This document shows positions 11,481 through 22,474 of a stretch of DNA of 64,000 nucleotides, in pieces. Made by a program: the position numbers and the translations under genes. A model generated the notes under the pieces. It was not told the DNA's origin and ran no database searches. It saw only the letters and a list, made by a program, of their open reading frames with translations. Position 1 is the first letter of the stretch. The number at the start of each line of letters is the position of its first letter. The DNA is from Guillardia theta CCMP2712 (taxonomy: Eukaryota; Cryptophyceae; Pyrenomonadales; Geminigeraceae): positions 190,273-254,272 of the forward strand of contig NW_005434654.1 of the NCBI RefSeq assembly GCF_000315625.1, read 5' to 3'.

Positions 11481-11715
11481 GAACATCATTGTCGGACGGA
11501 CTCCAGACATTTGCAAATCGACTTTTGTATCTCTAGTAAACATAAATTACTTGCTGCAGAACTGGAAACGAGGAAGTCGGCTGGTCGAAAGCGACTGGAG
11601 GGTGGCAGACCTCTTGCGAGAATGCTCCGTGCTTGAGCGCCTGTTTGCGAGAGAGCAATCAGAACGAAAGAGCACCGTTTTTCTACTTCGAGAGCATTCG
11701 CACCGGATTCGCCTG

Positions 11716-13276
11716 TCAAGACGATTGAAGTAAGAGTCGATGTCCTTGCGCGCTTGAGAGCCCGACATACTCCTTCAAAACTGAATCAGCTTGAAAGAAG
11801 ACGGTCAAAATGTTCAACCTCGTCTTCGCAGCACGACTGGCTAGCTGGTGAACGGGAAAGTAATCCTTCAACCTCAAGGGATCACAAGCTTCAGGCTGAG
11901 GTCCCAGGTAAGCCTTGCATATGTATTCCTTCAAACTGCTCTCGTAATCAGTGAACAAAGGAAAACAGATCCAGATCCGACCTGTACGCATCTTCTTTCA
12001 GCGGGGCACCATCCACTACCACCCAGGGAGCATACTCCAACTTGGGCTGAGAGGATTGATTAGCCTTGCAATTATAGAAAGTATTGTCTACCTTCAAATC
12101 TTGAGTCTCCTGGATAGCAGCTCTGAGCATAGAAGTGCCTTGATCGCTGTAATGGAGCGGTCAAACTCACAGCCTGAAAGTGATTCATGCTTGACCTGTC
12201 AGAGCATTGGTTGATGGCTTGCACGTCAATTTCGTGTTTTTTCATGCAGATTTCAGCATTGTTACGAATCATTTCCGTGGCTGTAATGTTGGACAAGAAA
12301 TTGAAAGGAGAGTCAATCACGGATGCGTGCTCTTCGATGCAGGACATCGTCGGCATAAAGAGAGCAGTATTTCCGTACTGTTCGAATCAACCCTCATCAG
12401 GGGAGGATGATGGAAGTTCATCTAGTCTACCTGCTTCTCCAGGCATGCAAGGATCTTGTTGCCTTCACATTCTGCCTCTCCATGCTGACATTCAATGGAT
12501 TCCTCTTGAGTGACTTCGTCGTCCTTGATCTCTGCGTTCCCAGCCGGAATGACCCTCAAGTCAATGATGTCCGCCATGCCAGGCTCTTGCAGCACTGCAA
12601 CATAGATCAGATTTGGAAACCTTGATATGGAGGTTCCAGAGACCTGGTGAGAGAACATGAGTTGTGAAAAACTGGCACCCTGGACAAGCAGCTTCCATGT
12701 ACAGTTCAACCTTCACTCTCTTGGCATCTTTTGCACTCATAGTTGGTTTGTTCAATGCCACATCAGCAGCCTGCACCAACAGTTTAAAACCAAACATGGC
12801 TGATGTTGAATAAGTACGTCGCTTATATGCTGCGCAATTTGTTCTCCTATGATTGGAATGCTGCGGATCATGTCCATAGACGAAGAATCTGATTCGATCC
12901 GAGTCAGCTCTTGGGTACATGACAATGACTCAAGCAGTGGAACCTTCGCTTGTGCTTTCCTTCTCTTCGTGAGGAGTCACGGGGGGAGAAGACTTCGTTA
13001 ATCCTCCTTCAGTGTTGGAGACAAGGACCGATCGGCTTTCGTAAACTGACGATCTTGAGTGAGAACGCACAGACTAACCAACGATAGGAGAATACCAAAC
13101 ATATAATGCTCAGACAATAGCAAAACCGCTACCGCGCATAGAAGGATCATCGACCCCACTTGCGGGCTCAGCCATGCGCTGCGAGCATATCTCGGATGCG
13201 AGCTGCCCACAGTAGTCAGCTCAAATTTGCTCAACAATGTTGTAAACCGTTGAGAAGAAGCCTGAGGAGACATCAT
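11716..13276 (-). CDS. GILT-family thiol reductase (gamma-interferon-inducible lysosomal thiol reductase-like)
   Basis: A multi-exon minus-strand gene. The exon around 12779-12650 encodes 'KVELYMEAACPGCQFF' with the CxxC active site typical of GILT after the first beta strand. The next exon contains 'CQHGEAECEGNKILAC', the GILT signature C-Q-H-G-x-x-E-C-x-x-N. Further exons give 'FMPTMSCIEE', then 'YAPWVVVDGAPL' (the conserved 'PWVvvNG' stretch), then 'EYICKAYLGPQPEAC' near the C-terminus. GILT enzymes reduce disulfides in acidic endolysosomal compartments. The likely first exon (13276 to about 13075) has a hydrophobic segment ('ILLCAVAVLLL') that may be a signal anchor. Its join to the CxxC exon is inferred and the exact start is uncertain. 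The last exon stops at 11716. No prokaryotic features are seen. Confidence 0.8.
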
Positions 13277-13990
13277 AGCTTCTTGTGGATTGTGACAGGA
13301 AACGGTAAAACCTTATAAGTACTTAACAAGCCTCCTGGGCAAAGAGTTAGTGAAAAGACGCTGAGCAAAAGCACGCTAATGAAGATAAACGTGATTGTGT
13401 TGCAAGAAACAGAAAGGCGACACGTTGAGGATAAATTATGATTGAATGGTGCTCACGAATCACAAACTTCAGCAGTATGATCCAGAAACATTCTCAGAGA
13501 CTTTCAAGAAGCAGCAAGGCTCTTGGAGCAGCAAGGTTCTTGTGGGAAAGAAGCATTGAAGCGAAAAGAAGGTGACATTTAAAAGGAGAGAGAGGAGGAG
13601 GAGCAGGAGGAGGAGGAGGAGGAGCATTGAACCATCGCATCCAGCGTGATCACAAGCTGCTACCTGTTGGCGTCCACAATTGGCCATGCCCTGAAGAGTC
13701 GCTGTCAATCACGGCCTATGAAATACAAATTTAAATTAGCTATTTTTGTATTTTGATGCTTTGTTTTAATCTATTAGCTCTCTCACTTTTCCCCCCGGAA
13801 TTGCCATGTAACCGTCGGGTGCCTATGTAACTGCTCTGTTCAGAAATAGAACCATGGGGATACCGGTATCGCACAAGGCTACTTGAGGAGGAGCGGCAGA
13901 GGAGAAGAGTATGGGAGACAAGTGTCGATAAGTGTTTGCTAACAAGTCTGGAAGAAACCTCGGGTGTTCGAGCTTCGGTGCTCAAGAGAA
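13277..13990. other. Intergenic region between divergent genes, with a GGA repeat
   Basis: About 0.7 kb between the putative GILT-like first exon and the next plus-strand start. It contains a short (GGA)n tract at about 13590-13625 and otherwise no supported gene. Its antisense frame is only poly-Leu produced by the repeat. Confidence 0.5.
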
Positions 13991-15067
13991 ATGGAGGTTG
14001 GACAAGGAAGAAGATCAACTCGGGTTGGGCTGACTGTTGGGGCGTCCGGAGCTCTAGTGCTGCTAGTTCTTATAATGTCTAACTATCAAGGTCGAGATGA
14101 TCGAAATTTAAAAGTGAACAAAGACATCGATGAGCTTTTGGCCATCAATTCGTACCCGAACTATGGAAATTACCTGAGCAAGGATTCAACCGCCTTGAGT
14201 TATGATTCAAGCGCAAGCAGCCAAGATAAGTTCAAGACATTGCATGCCCTTGCTCAGGCAGCAAAAGAAGAGCACAGGCTTCATGTGCAATCGTCAATGT
14301 CCCCTGATCAGAAGGTAACTTGTGGTATTGGAATTGTTCCTTTGTAACTGTTGTGTGCAGATAAGTTCAATAAGCAACCCAATATCTCTATTGAAGAATC
14401 TCGCAAAGGCCCATGACTCTTCAACCAATACAAAGAAGTTGAAGCAAGCCAGTGACACTATCAAACAAGTCATGGAGCAATCCTTGAAGGACGAAGATTT
14501 GCGACGGAAGGTACTGAGCGAGGCAGATTCTGTAAACAAGAAAGATGGCAGTAGCTGGAATTCTTTGCTTGCAAACCAGGTGACCCTTGTATGTCATATA
14601 TTCTGCTTGTTTGAATATCCTGAAAAGATTGGGCCTCATTCTCTTGCTATGGCATCTGATTGGCTTTCAACGGAACTTGCTACGAGCAAATCCAAAAAGA
14701 AAGGCGCAACTTTCGCCCGCGCGCAACTTGCTGCCGCCTTGTCTCAGGTGCTCTCTTGCCCTCACAGTTGCGGAGAGCATGTGAGAAGCTCACTGCTGCA
14801 TTGCAGGTGGGGGGAAAATTCTCACGGCCTGTTTGGAGTTCTCAGGGGGAAGTCAGCAGTTCGAGATCATCGTCTTTGGTTGCCTTCGAATCTGCTGTGG
14901 CAAAGCATGTTATGAGCAATGCGTTGTCAAGCCATCAAGAATCGGATCCTTATGGTGGAGCAAGTGACGATTCCTATTCATCGTCACAACAGTCGAAGAA
15001 TTCCGGCGTTGCGCCAGGACTCAGTTCTTATGACGCGCAAATCTTAGCCAACGGGCCTCCGTCATGA
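13991..15067 (+). CDS. Single-pass (type II-like) membrane protein of unknown function
   Basis: Exons 13991-14314, 14361-14579, 14628-14747 and 14768-15067 give about 320 residues. The start follows from 'MEVGQGRRSTRVG', a basic stretch before one hydrophobic segment ('ASGALVLLVLIM', residues about 17-31), typical of a signal anchor. The rest is hydrophilic, with a helical Lys/Gln/Asp-rich part ('QASDTIKQVMEQSLKDEDL') and a Ser-rich tail. No family is recognised. The intron between exons 3 and 4 would be only 20 bp (14748-14767). An alternative is to skip exon 3 and splice 14579 directly to 14768, which is also in phase. Confidence 0.55.
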
Positions 15068-15884
15068 GTACGTCGTGAAAATATTTTCAAAGTTTGTGGT
15101 GTTTTTTCGTGTTCTCGACGTATTTGTGGAGATTTTTACGTGATCTCGACGATTTTTTCATGTTTCTCTTGGGAAAACCAGTTCATGTTTCAGTGTATGT
15201 AAAGCAGAAGAGAAAAAAATATACATTATCAAAACAGATCGATAAAACGCATATACGGTTCTGCTAGAACTGAATCTTAATGGATGGCTTGTGCAGAATA
15301 CCGTTGTCAAAGGATGCATGCCGCGTTACAACTTTCCTATCTCCACCATTCTGATCTGGCAACAGCCAGATCAGATGTCAAGGTTCAACGGTTTGTCCAT
15401 GAAGCACATTGATCGTACTACTCGTCATTCTCTTTGCGATGGCCTTTGAAATTTCTTGTCCGATCAATCTCATAGTTGGTCAAGTAAAGGGCTTGATTAC
15501 GATTCAATCACTTGGATCACCTCCGTTCTCTTCAGCGACTGTCCCCTTGAAACTCAACAGCCCTTCCCCTCCCCCCCCCTTCCCCCTCCCGCTCTCTCCC
15601 TCTCCCTCTCCCTCCCCCTCTCCCTCTCCCTCTTGTCCTTCTTCAGGCCTGCCTGCCTCCCTCTTTCCTGCCGCCTAGTCTTGTTCTTGTCTCCTGAGCA
15701 GAGACGTCTTCCCAATCGCGCGAAAACTACACAAATTGACTGGTCAAAACGCAACGGTCAAATTGGTCAAACCTTGAGAAAGGCAGGGAGGAGAATGGGG
15801 GAAGATATACAACAAGCACAGGCTTCGACCTTGATGATGATAAGAGACAAGTCAGAAGTGATCTAGTAGATCCCTGTTTCCTCC
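15068..15884. other. Intergenic region with pyrimidine tract
   Basis: About 0.8 kb between two plus-strand genes. It holds the hairpin at 15350-15375 and a strong C/T-only tract at about 15550-15655 dominated by 'ccctct' words. A short frame across it is low-complexity Pro/Ser and is not considered coding. Confidence 0.5.
15350..15375 (+). other. Perfect 11-bp inverted repeat (hairpin)
   Basis: tctgatctggc at 15350-15360 is followed by the loop AACA and then gccagatcaga at 15365-15375, a perfect complement. It lies about 280 bp after the stop of the upstream gene. It could be an mRNA 3' element or a chance palindrome; no function is assigned. Confidence 0.7.
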
Positions 15885-18496
15885 ATGACCGCTGAAGGCG
15901 AGCTTCTACGATATGGCGAAGGGACGCGGACGAGGAATTCAGCGTGGAGGAGAGGAACAAGAATAGTCAGGTCACTGACTGAGGGAGGAGGCTCTGTGGA
16001 GACACCCCTTCGTGCCCAGGGAGAAGGAAGAGCGCTTCTTGGTTTGAATGGCGAACGTGACCCAATCAAGAAAGATCGCAGTTGTGATGAAGAAGACGAA
16101 CTTGACGTTGGTTATGTTGTTGGCAACAAGGCAGTCACTGAAGAGCCTCCAAAGAATGAGAAGATCAATGACCATGATCGCAAAAATTTTACGGAAAAAC
16201 AAGATGAAAAATCGACAAGAATACAACCTGATGCCGTCAAGGAAGTCTTGACTGCTGTCAAGCTTCCAACCAAACACCACGAGGAGACAGCACGAAACAA
16301 AGTTTGCAGAGTAATCGAGAAAGATTATACAAAACAAAGCGAGAAAACTGTGTCTACATATGGAGCAAACTATAAAGGGCTTAACGAAACAGAGATGAAC
16401 GACTTGAGAACTGCTTTCAGGTTGCCAAAGTTCAGCCTGGAGGAGATAGCAGTTGCAGATAGCAATTGCACAAGTAGAGATGTTATGCTTGAAGTTTGAA
16501 TATTAATGTAGATTTCAGGCTTGCAACCTGTCGTGAAAGAACGTCAAGACGAGAATGAGAAATCATCTCTCATTGAGCAGGTTGGAATGATGCTTTGACT
16601 CCTGCGTTTGTTGACTTGATCCTCAGCTTGAAAGATTGTGCGTTCTACACACGGATGGCAAATTGTCAGTCTTTGAATTTTCAGCGGCAAAGAAGATTTT
16701 ATTGCATGCATTTTCCAAGTCGAGAGAATCTGCAAAAGTTTCGCAGGGTTTGTTGAACTCGAAGTTGTCGAGCAGCAGAGAATTGGAGGCATCAACGATC
16801 CACGTGGAGAAGAAGTTAAGACAGGGAAGCACCGGGAAAGAGAAGCCAACCATGGGAGAGAAAGCATCAGCAGTGGCGGAAGGAAAAGGAGACATCAAAG
16901 ATCTCGACAGCAAGCGTGAACTCCGTTCGGTCCCAATATTCGACGTCAACGCAGCAACTAGAGCAGCGAAATGGCTCAAGGAGGAACAAGCAAAATTCCA
17001 CCTGGTCACCCATGTCTATGGAAGGAACTACGACATGCGTCACAAGCTGCATCCCTTCCGTCACTACGACGTGTCAAACTATCCTGCCCAGCCCTCCTGG
17101 TCTTTCCCTGGCAGGCAGCAGCCGAGCTGGATCCTCCTCCCCAACTGCGAGACGCCTGGCCCGGGGCACTACGTGATCTCAGTAAGCGGAACGACTAGTC
17201 GCTCCACGAGTTTCGGCAAGGGGGGACAAAGACTCTCGCCCAGCAGGTGCTGTGCTTGTAAGAGGAGGAGAGCCACTGACTGTTGTCCTTGTCATGGTAC
17301 AGGCACCACGAGTACGAGCAGGCGAACATGCCGGGGCCAGGTCAGTATGACGTAGAGGGCAACTGGGGTCAGGACGGCTTCACGTTTGGGAGAAGCGTCA
17401 TGCGACCAGCGTCAGTGGAGGAGGCTGAGGGCTTCCCGGGTCCAGGAGAGTACGACCCATGGAAGGAGGAGAAGGAGCGTGGCCGCGGTGTGTCCTTCGG
17501 GAAGGAGGTGCAGCGGCCGGATGAGTGGGAGGTGACTGTAGCAAAGGATCTTCCGGGTCCTCAAGAGTATGTGACGACGATAAGATGGGGGAAAGAAAAA
17601 GGAGGAGGAAGCATCAGCTCTTCAGAGCGATTCCCTAAGCCGACCAGGCAAGAGGAAGAAAAAGCTTCCTTCCCCGGGCCTGCAGATTATGACTGCTTTC
17701 GGGGGGAGGAGGGGAAAGGTCCCTCCTTCTCCAGACAAGAGAGGCTGCCATGGACAGAGGAGCAGAAGGCGTGGCTTAGCGTCCCGAGCTCCACAGCTTA
17801 CAATACAGCGAGAGAGTGGAGGAGCAAGAGCCCCTCCTTCCCGCGTGAAGCGAGAGACTTGGAGAGCAAGGTGCTGCTCGGAGAGAATAGATCCTTCCCT
17901 GGTCCTGGCGCTTACCTCCTCCTGTCCTCCTCTCCAACCTCTCCAGGCATTTCTTTCGGTCAGGAGGAGCAGAGAAGAATGAGCATGTGGGAACGAGAGC
18001 AGCAGCAGGTGCCTGGGCCAGGTACTTACGATCCGCAGGAAGACAACGGCATAAGTATCAGTTTTCCGAAGGAAGCAAAGAAGAACAGGTGGCTGGAGGG
18101 GACAGCAATGGAGCTGTCGCCTGGTCCAGGACACTACTCGTCTCCTCCTCCAGCAGGAAACGGAGGGCTCAGCTTCGGCAAGGAGGAGCAGAGAATGCTG
18201 AGTGGGCAGGAAAGGTACTGGAGAACCACCCCAGGAGTTGGAGCTTACGATGAGGGGTTTTCCCTCCTGCCTCAGCCCCCTTGTGCTGTGATAGGCAACG
18301 AAGTTCGTCAGCTAGTCTTCATGAGTCCCTCGAAAATGCGCAGACAGCGAGCAACAGCTCTCTGCTGCCTCTGCAGCCTGGAGCAGCGTCCAGAGATGCT
18401 GCAGCTGTGTCCGATCCACAGGACATGGTCGAGGAAGCACCAGGAGATTGTGATGGAAAAAGAAGCGCAGAAAAGCTATGGAGGTTTTGATGGTGG

Positions 18497-18537
<41 letters not shown>

Positions 18538-18608
18538 TAAGATCTGTTGCAACGGGTGATAGGTCGACCACAAAACTCGTCAAACCGAGAGGCACAATCT
18601 TTCGCTAG
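15885..18608 (+). CDS. STPGR/SHIPPO-repeat protein (ODF3-like, flagellar microtubule type)
   Basis: Four exons (15885-16473, 16519-16580, 16627-17246, 17303-18608) sum to 859 codons with consistent phases 1, 0 and 2. The C-terminal half carries at least eight Pro-Gly-Pro-x-x-Tyr units ('ETPGPGHYVIS', 'MPGPGQYD', 'FPGPGEYD', 'LPGPQEY', 'FPGPADYD', 'FPGPGAYL', 'VPGPGTYD', 'SPGPGHYS'), each followed by a 'SFGKE' or similar motif, the hallmark of SHIPPO repeats. Members such as ODF3 line axonemal or other microtubules. The N-terminal about 300 residues are charged and of unknown fold. The tail has a (GA)n run encoded by a GGAGCA hexamer repeat (about 18495-18540). The last exon might splice onward (see 18640-18893). 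Confidence 0.85.
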
Positions 18609-18639
18609 TCTGTATTGCCCACTCATCGGTATAGCAGAT

Positions 18640-18893
18640 GGAAGCAGGGAAGTGAAATTTGCAAGAACACTCGACACAGAACAGGATTTCATAGCGATGG
18701 TAAGAAAAGTGATCTCTATCATTGAATGTATTGACATACAACATATTTTCAGAAACATCTCAACAGTACAGAAACCCCAAACAACATCACTTACAAAACT
18801 GATCATCCTGAAGATTTTCCAAGTACCAGGCCGAGAAATAAGAAATTCACAGCTTTTGTTGACAATTGGCGAAGGACAAAATATCAAGTATAG
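18640..18893 (+). other. Possible extra 3' exons of the SHIPPO-repeat gene
   Basis: A good intron (gtaagaaaag ... attttcag, about 18700-18752) would join an exon ending 'TEQDFIAM' to one starting 'KHLNSTETPNNITYKTDHPE' and stopping at 18891-18893. The second exon looks protein-like. A phase-compatible donor upstream within the last SHIPPO exon exists (about 18556-18562) but is weak. This could be the true C-terminus or an alternative isoform. Confidence 0.35.
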
Positions 18894-18981
18894 AAAAAAC
18901 TCTTGAAATTTGAATTCTCCAATATATTGAGAAACAAAATATGATAACTAAGCATACACAAGAGATCACACAATAAGAGCC

Positions 18982-20491
18982 TTACAACTTGATGAAGGAC
19001 CAGAATCCACCCTCCTTTTTCTGCTCCTTTGCAGCAGCAGCAGGTTTGGCAGGCTCCTCCTCCTTCTTTGCCTCAGGCTCATTCTCCTTCTCCTCAGTCT
19101 GAATCGAAGCCTTGACCTCCTCCTTGGACTCAGCCACAACTTCCACCTCCTGCTCAGAGAGGGTGCTGGCTGGTTCCTGCAGCTCGTTTACTTCCCTGTC
19201 ACCTTGACGTCAATTATCAGCGGAATTATAGGAAAGGGGTGTTCTTACTGCCAATGAGGAGCTTCTTGATCTCCTGCAACTCCTCGAGAGCGCTCTTGAG
19301 GGTGCTCTCAGTCTCCTTGCGTCTCATCATCTCGACCTCAAGCTGTGCAAGACGATCAGATCAAGACAGAGAACAAGTGATGGTTGTAACCTTGGAGAAG
19401 AGGGACTTGAGGCGGAAGTCCTCGGGGGGGGGCTCAACTCCAGCAGGCTGGCGGTTGTACATGCGGCGAAGTCTCCAGGTGCTTGGGCGCTTCTTGTAGG
19501 GCTCGTCCTTGTCGGCGTAGGCCTCCTTGGCAGCCTGATGAACGTGTAAGAATATCAATAAGGCCAAGAGAGTAACCACCTTCTGATCGTAGAGCTCGTA
19601 GATGTTCCTGACCTCAGGAGACATGCTGGTCTGCACAGGCAAATGAACAATTGTAATGTGCAAGAACATGTCAAATACCTCGGGGTCGAAGTTGAGGTTG
19701 TTGAGCTCGCCAGTGGCGGGGTCGACAGTGAAGCCGAAGATGCGGGGCTTGGGGAAGCCAGTGCGAAGGTTGGTGTAAGTCCTCCTCCTCTGGACAACAG
19801 CCTCCTTGTAGACGTTGTTGCACCTGCAACTCAGTCAGCCGATCATAAACCACACAGAAGAAACTTACTGCTCCAAAACGTTGAGCTCGATCAAGCGGCG
19901 CTCGCGGGCCTTGGGGTCGGAGATGCTGTCCAACTCAGCCTTGTGGAGGCGCTGGACATCGCGGACCTGGCGAACCCAGTTCTCAAGCGGAGCAAGATGG
20001 TCGTTCATGGACATGGAAGCCTTGACTCCACCGCACTCGAAGTGACCAGCAACAATGATGTTCTCGATCTCGAGGTACTCGATTGCGAACTGAAGGATGG
20101 CCATCAAGGACATGTCAGTGTTGACGACCTGGTTGGCAACGTTGCGGTGAACTACAATCTCGCCAGGCTCAAGTCCGAGAATCTCGTTGGCTGGGATACG
20201 AGCATCACTGCATCCGATCCACAAGAACTTGGGGCTCTGTCCCTTGGCCATCTTGCTGAAGTAATCCTTGTCCTGCTTCAACATGCTCTCCCTGAAGACA
20301 CGGTTGCCCTCCATCAAGTGATCGATGTTCTTCTTCTCGATCATGGAGGCAAGCTTCTCGCCGTCGAAGTCAGCCATGCGAACATTCACGGCAGCAGAGC
20401 GCGATCCCCTGAGAGTGGGGACACGGGCGATGGTGAAGCCCTGTGCAGAGGCAGCAAGGGCTGCAAGAACGAGTGCTCGTCTGAGGAACAT
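18982..20491 (-). CDS. Plastid-targeted beta-carbonic anhydrase with charged C-terminal extension
   Basis: Six exons on the minus strand. Exon 1 (20491-19869) encodes a signal peptide (residues 1-18, 'LRRALVLAALAASAQG') followed by 'FTIARVPTLRG', the Phe-initiated transit peptide typical of red-derived complex plastids. It also holds the beta-CA core: zinc ligands Cys94, His150 and Cys153 within 'CSDAR' and 'GHFECGG', with the Asp96-Arg98 dyad. The enzyme interconverts CO2 and bicarbonate. Later exons give the end of the domain and then an unusual tail of about 150 residues, with a helical Glu/Lys-rich part ('STLKSALEELQEIKKLL') and ending 'KKEGGFWSFIKL'. The tail is not part of canonical beta-CA and may mediate membrane or partner binding (inference). 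An upstream G-run island (20570-21180) sits where the promoter should be. Confidence 0.92.
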
Positions 20492-20569
20492 CTTAGGAAA
20501 GGGGTACTCGAGGTAGGACCGAGGAGAGCAGCAACCGCAGCTTCCGCTAGCGCTGGAGCAGATGGAAGC

Positions 20570-21180
20570 GCAATGGGGGCGGTGGGATTAAAAACTGTCG
20601 CCCCCCTTCTTGGGGTAGGGGTGCTTGTCAGCGGAAAGGGGTGGTGGGGTATAGATCATGTTTGGAACCAAGTAAAGGGGTCCCTGCTCCATGTCTGATC
20701 TTTTGAGGGTGGGGTCATAGAAGAGGGGTTATTGAGTCTAGGAAGGGGTACCCATAATTGCCTGAATATGAGGTAGGGTGGTGATGCAAAGGGGGTGATG
20801 CTTGAGGGGTACTTTGATGATGTCGAATAGGGGTAGTGGGCTGTAAGGGGACAGACATCGAGGCGATCTGAGAGGGTGGTAAGGGGGGTGGTGGGTGATC
20901 ATTTCCAGGAAATGGAAGGGTGAGCTAAGCTGTAAGGACGGGTAGCTCTGTAAAATGAAGGGGTGATGCAGCTACCCCTTGCTTTTCCTTTCGAAGAAGA
21001 GGGGAATGGGGGTAGGGATATATGTATAGATGATTTATCTTTGCTGATGGTACTTTTCTATGGGAAACATGGGGGTCTCTCCCACCACCGGTCCCCTTTT
21101 ACAGCGATCATCGGGAGTAGGATGACTCAGAGGGGTGGACGAGGGGTAACTCATAAGCGGCTGTAAAACAAGTGGAGCTG
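20570..21180. repeat. G-run island upstream of the carbonic anhydrase gene
   Basis: The plus strand is rich in GGGGT and GGGGTGG words ('ggggtaggggtg', 'ggaaaggggtggtgggg', 'gtaaggggggtggtggg'). CTGTAAAA or TTTTACAG words occur at about 20951, 21097 and 21162. Relative to the minus-strand CA gene this is a C-run upstream region. No coding sense. Confidence 0.6.
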
Positions 21181-21289
21181 ATGAGAGTTTACAGAGCCCG
21201 ACTGAGATCATACGGGAATGCGACCCGGACTCCGGCAAAGAAAAGGCCTCGTAACTGTTTTAACAGGAAGATGAAACCGTCACAGTGAA

Positions 21290-22260
21290 AAACGGTTAAC
21301 CGTTCACTAGACCGGCGGCCCATTGACCGGACTCGGTCAGTCCCGGCCGGCCTGGGGCCCTGCCGGGACTCTCACTCCGGCCGGCGGCAGCGGCCGGCGG
21401 CGGGCGCCGTGACCGTCGGACGTGCTGCGGATGCCCGCGACCGTACGGTACCACCCGGTGACCCGGTGACCCGGCACGGTCGGCGGGCCGCGCGCAGCAC
21501 CGTGACGGTGACCGGCCCGGGCGACGGTCCGGCCGCGGCGGCCGGGGCCCGGCGGGCCGCGGACCGTACCGTGGCGGCGGCCTGGATTGCTGGCAGGCCC
21601 GGCCCCCCGCCGTGACTACTGAGGCTAGACTCGTGACTCGGAGGCTCGTGACGCCGGGTCACCGGGCGAGTAAAGGCTCAGCGCTGGCGGGCCGAACTTC
21701 TGCCGCGTACATGACAGTGATCTCGGGCCCCGGACTCGAAAGTCACCGTTACTCATCCCGGCAGCGCCTTGAGCGGCGGCGGCGTCCGATCAGTGCGACT
21801 CTCAGGGCCCGGCCTTTCCGACCTGGCCTACATCATCATGCGGCCGCAGCCATTACACACCGTCACGCGTGATTCTCCCTCTGTCCACTGACTCGGATGT
21901 GGCGCACGCCACTTGTTGCCCGGCCCGCAGCCTGCAGCACAGCGAGCCTCTGCTTCCCCGACCGTACCTACCATCATCAGATTTGCTGACTCGGATTCTT
22001 TGCCAACAGTGTGGTCTTTGAAGACAAATCTCCATCCGATCGCCTTGCTCGGCATCCGATCTCAGTGGCCCCGTGACTGCGGCGTCAGGACCGTCCGCGG
22101 CGGGCAGCGGCAGCCCGGCCCGGGCCGGCCCCCCGACTAGGCTAGACTCGTGACGCCGGGTCACCGGGTGAGTAAAGCGGCTCAGTGCTCGAACTTCTGC
22201 CGTACCATCTCGGCGGCCCCGGACTCGAAAGTCAAGTTTACTCATCCTTGAGCGGCGGCG
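21290..22260. repeat. GC-rich island with internal repeats
   Basis: Abrupt high-GC sequence rich in CCGG, GTGACC and GACTCG words. A unit consisting of 'gggtcaccggg(c/t)gagtaaag', then 'cgaacttctgccg', then 'ccccggactcgaaagtca', then 'actcatcc' occurs at about 21655-21750 and about 22155-22245, and again at about 24505-24580. Frames through it are Pro/Arg/Ala-rich and not credible genes. Confidence 0.65.
21850..22075 (+). pseudogene. Degenerate partial copy of the PP2C 5' region, laced with short GC-rich insertions
   Basis: The block follows the PP2C upstream/N-terminal sequence at about 22388-22590 in order: the 'cattacacac' word, 'attctccctctgtcca', 'tgtggcgcacgccacttg', 'gcgagcctctgcttcccc', 'gatttgctga', 'gtctttgaagacaaatctcc'. 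It is interrupted by short extra pieces such as 'ctgactcgga', 'ggccc' and a 'gtacctaccatcat' block. It also lacks the segment around the presumed start codon. No reading frame survives. Confidence 0.65.
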
Positions 22261-22474
22261 TCAGTGCGACTCTCCTGATCGTCCTGGTACTGATCTTTAA
22301 CTTAACTTTGAGTAAAGATATTTTTCCTCTCCGCGGCCAATCCTACCTGGCCTACATCATTTAACTTAACTTTGAGTAAAGAAATTCATGCCATTACACA
22401 CAATTCTCCCTCTGTCCATGTGGCGCACGCCACTTGTTGCCCGCAGCCTGCAGCACCGCGAGCCTCTGCTTCCC

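Noticed and set aside
21372-22245. Several overlapping frames in the GC island
   Set aside because: Long frames on both strands are expected at such GC content. The peptides are Arg/Pro/Ala-rich with no motif, and the island contains degenerate repeat pieces.
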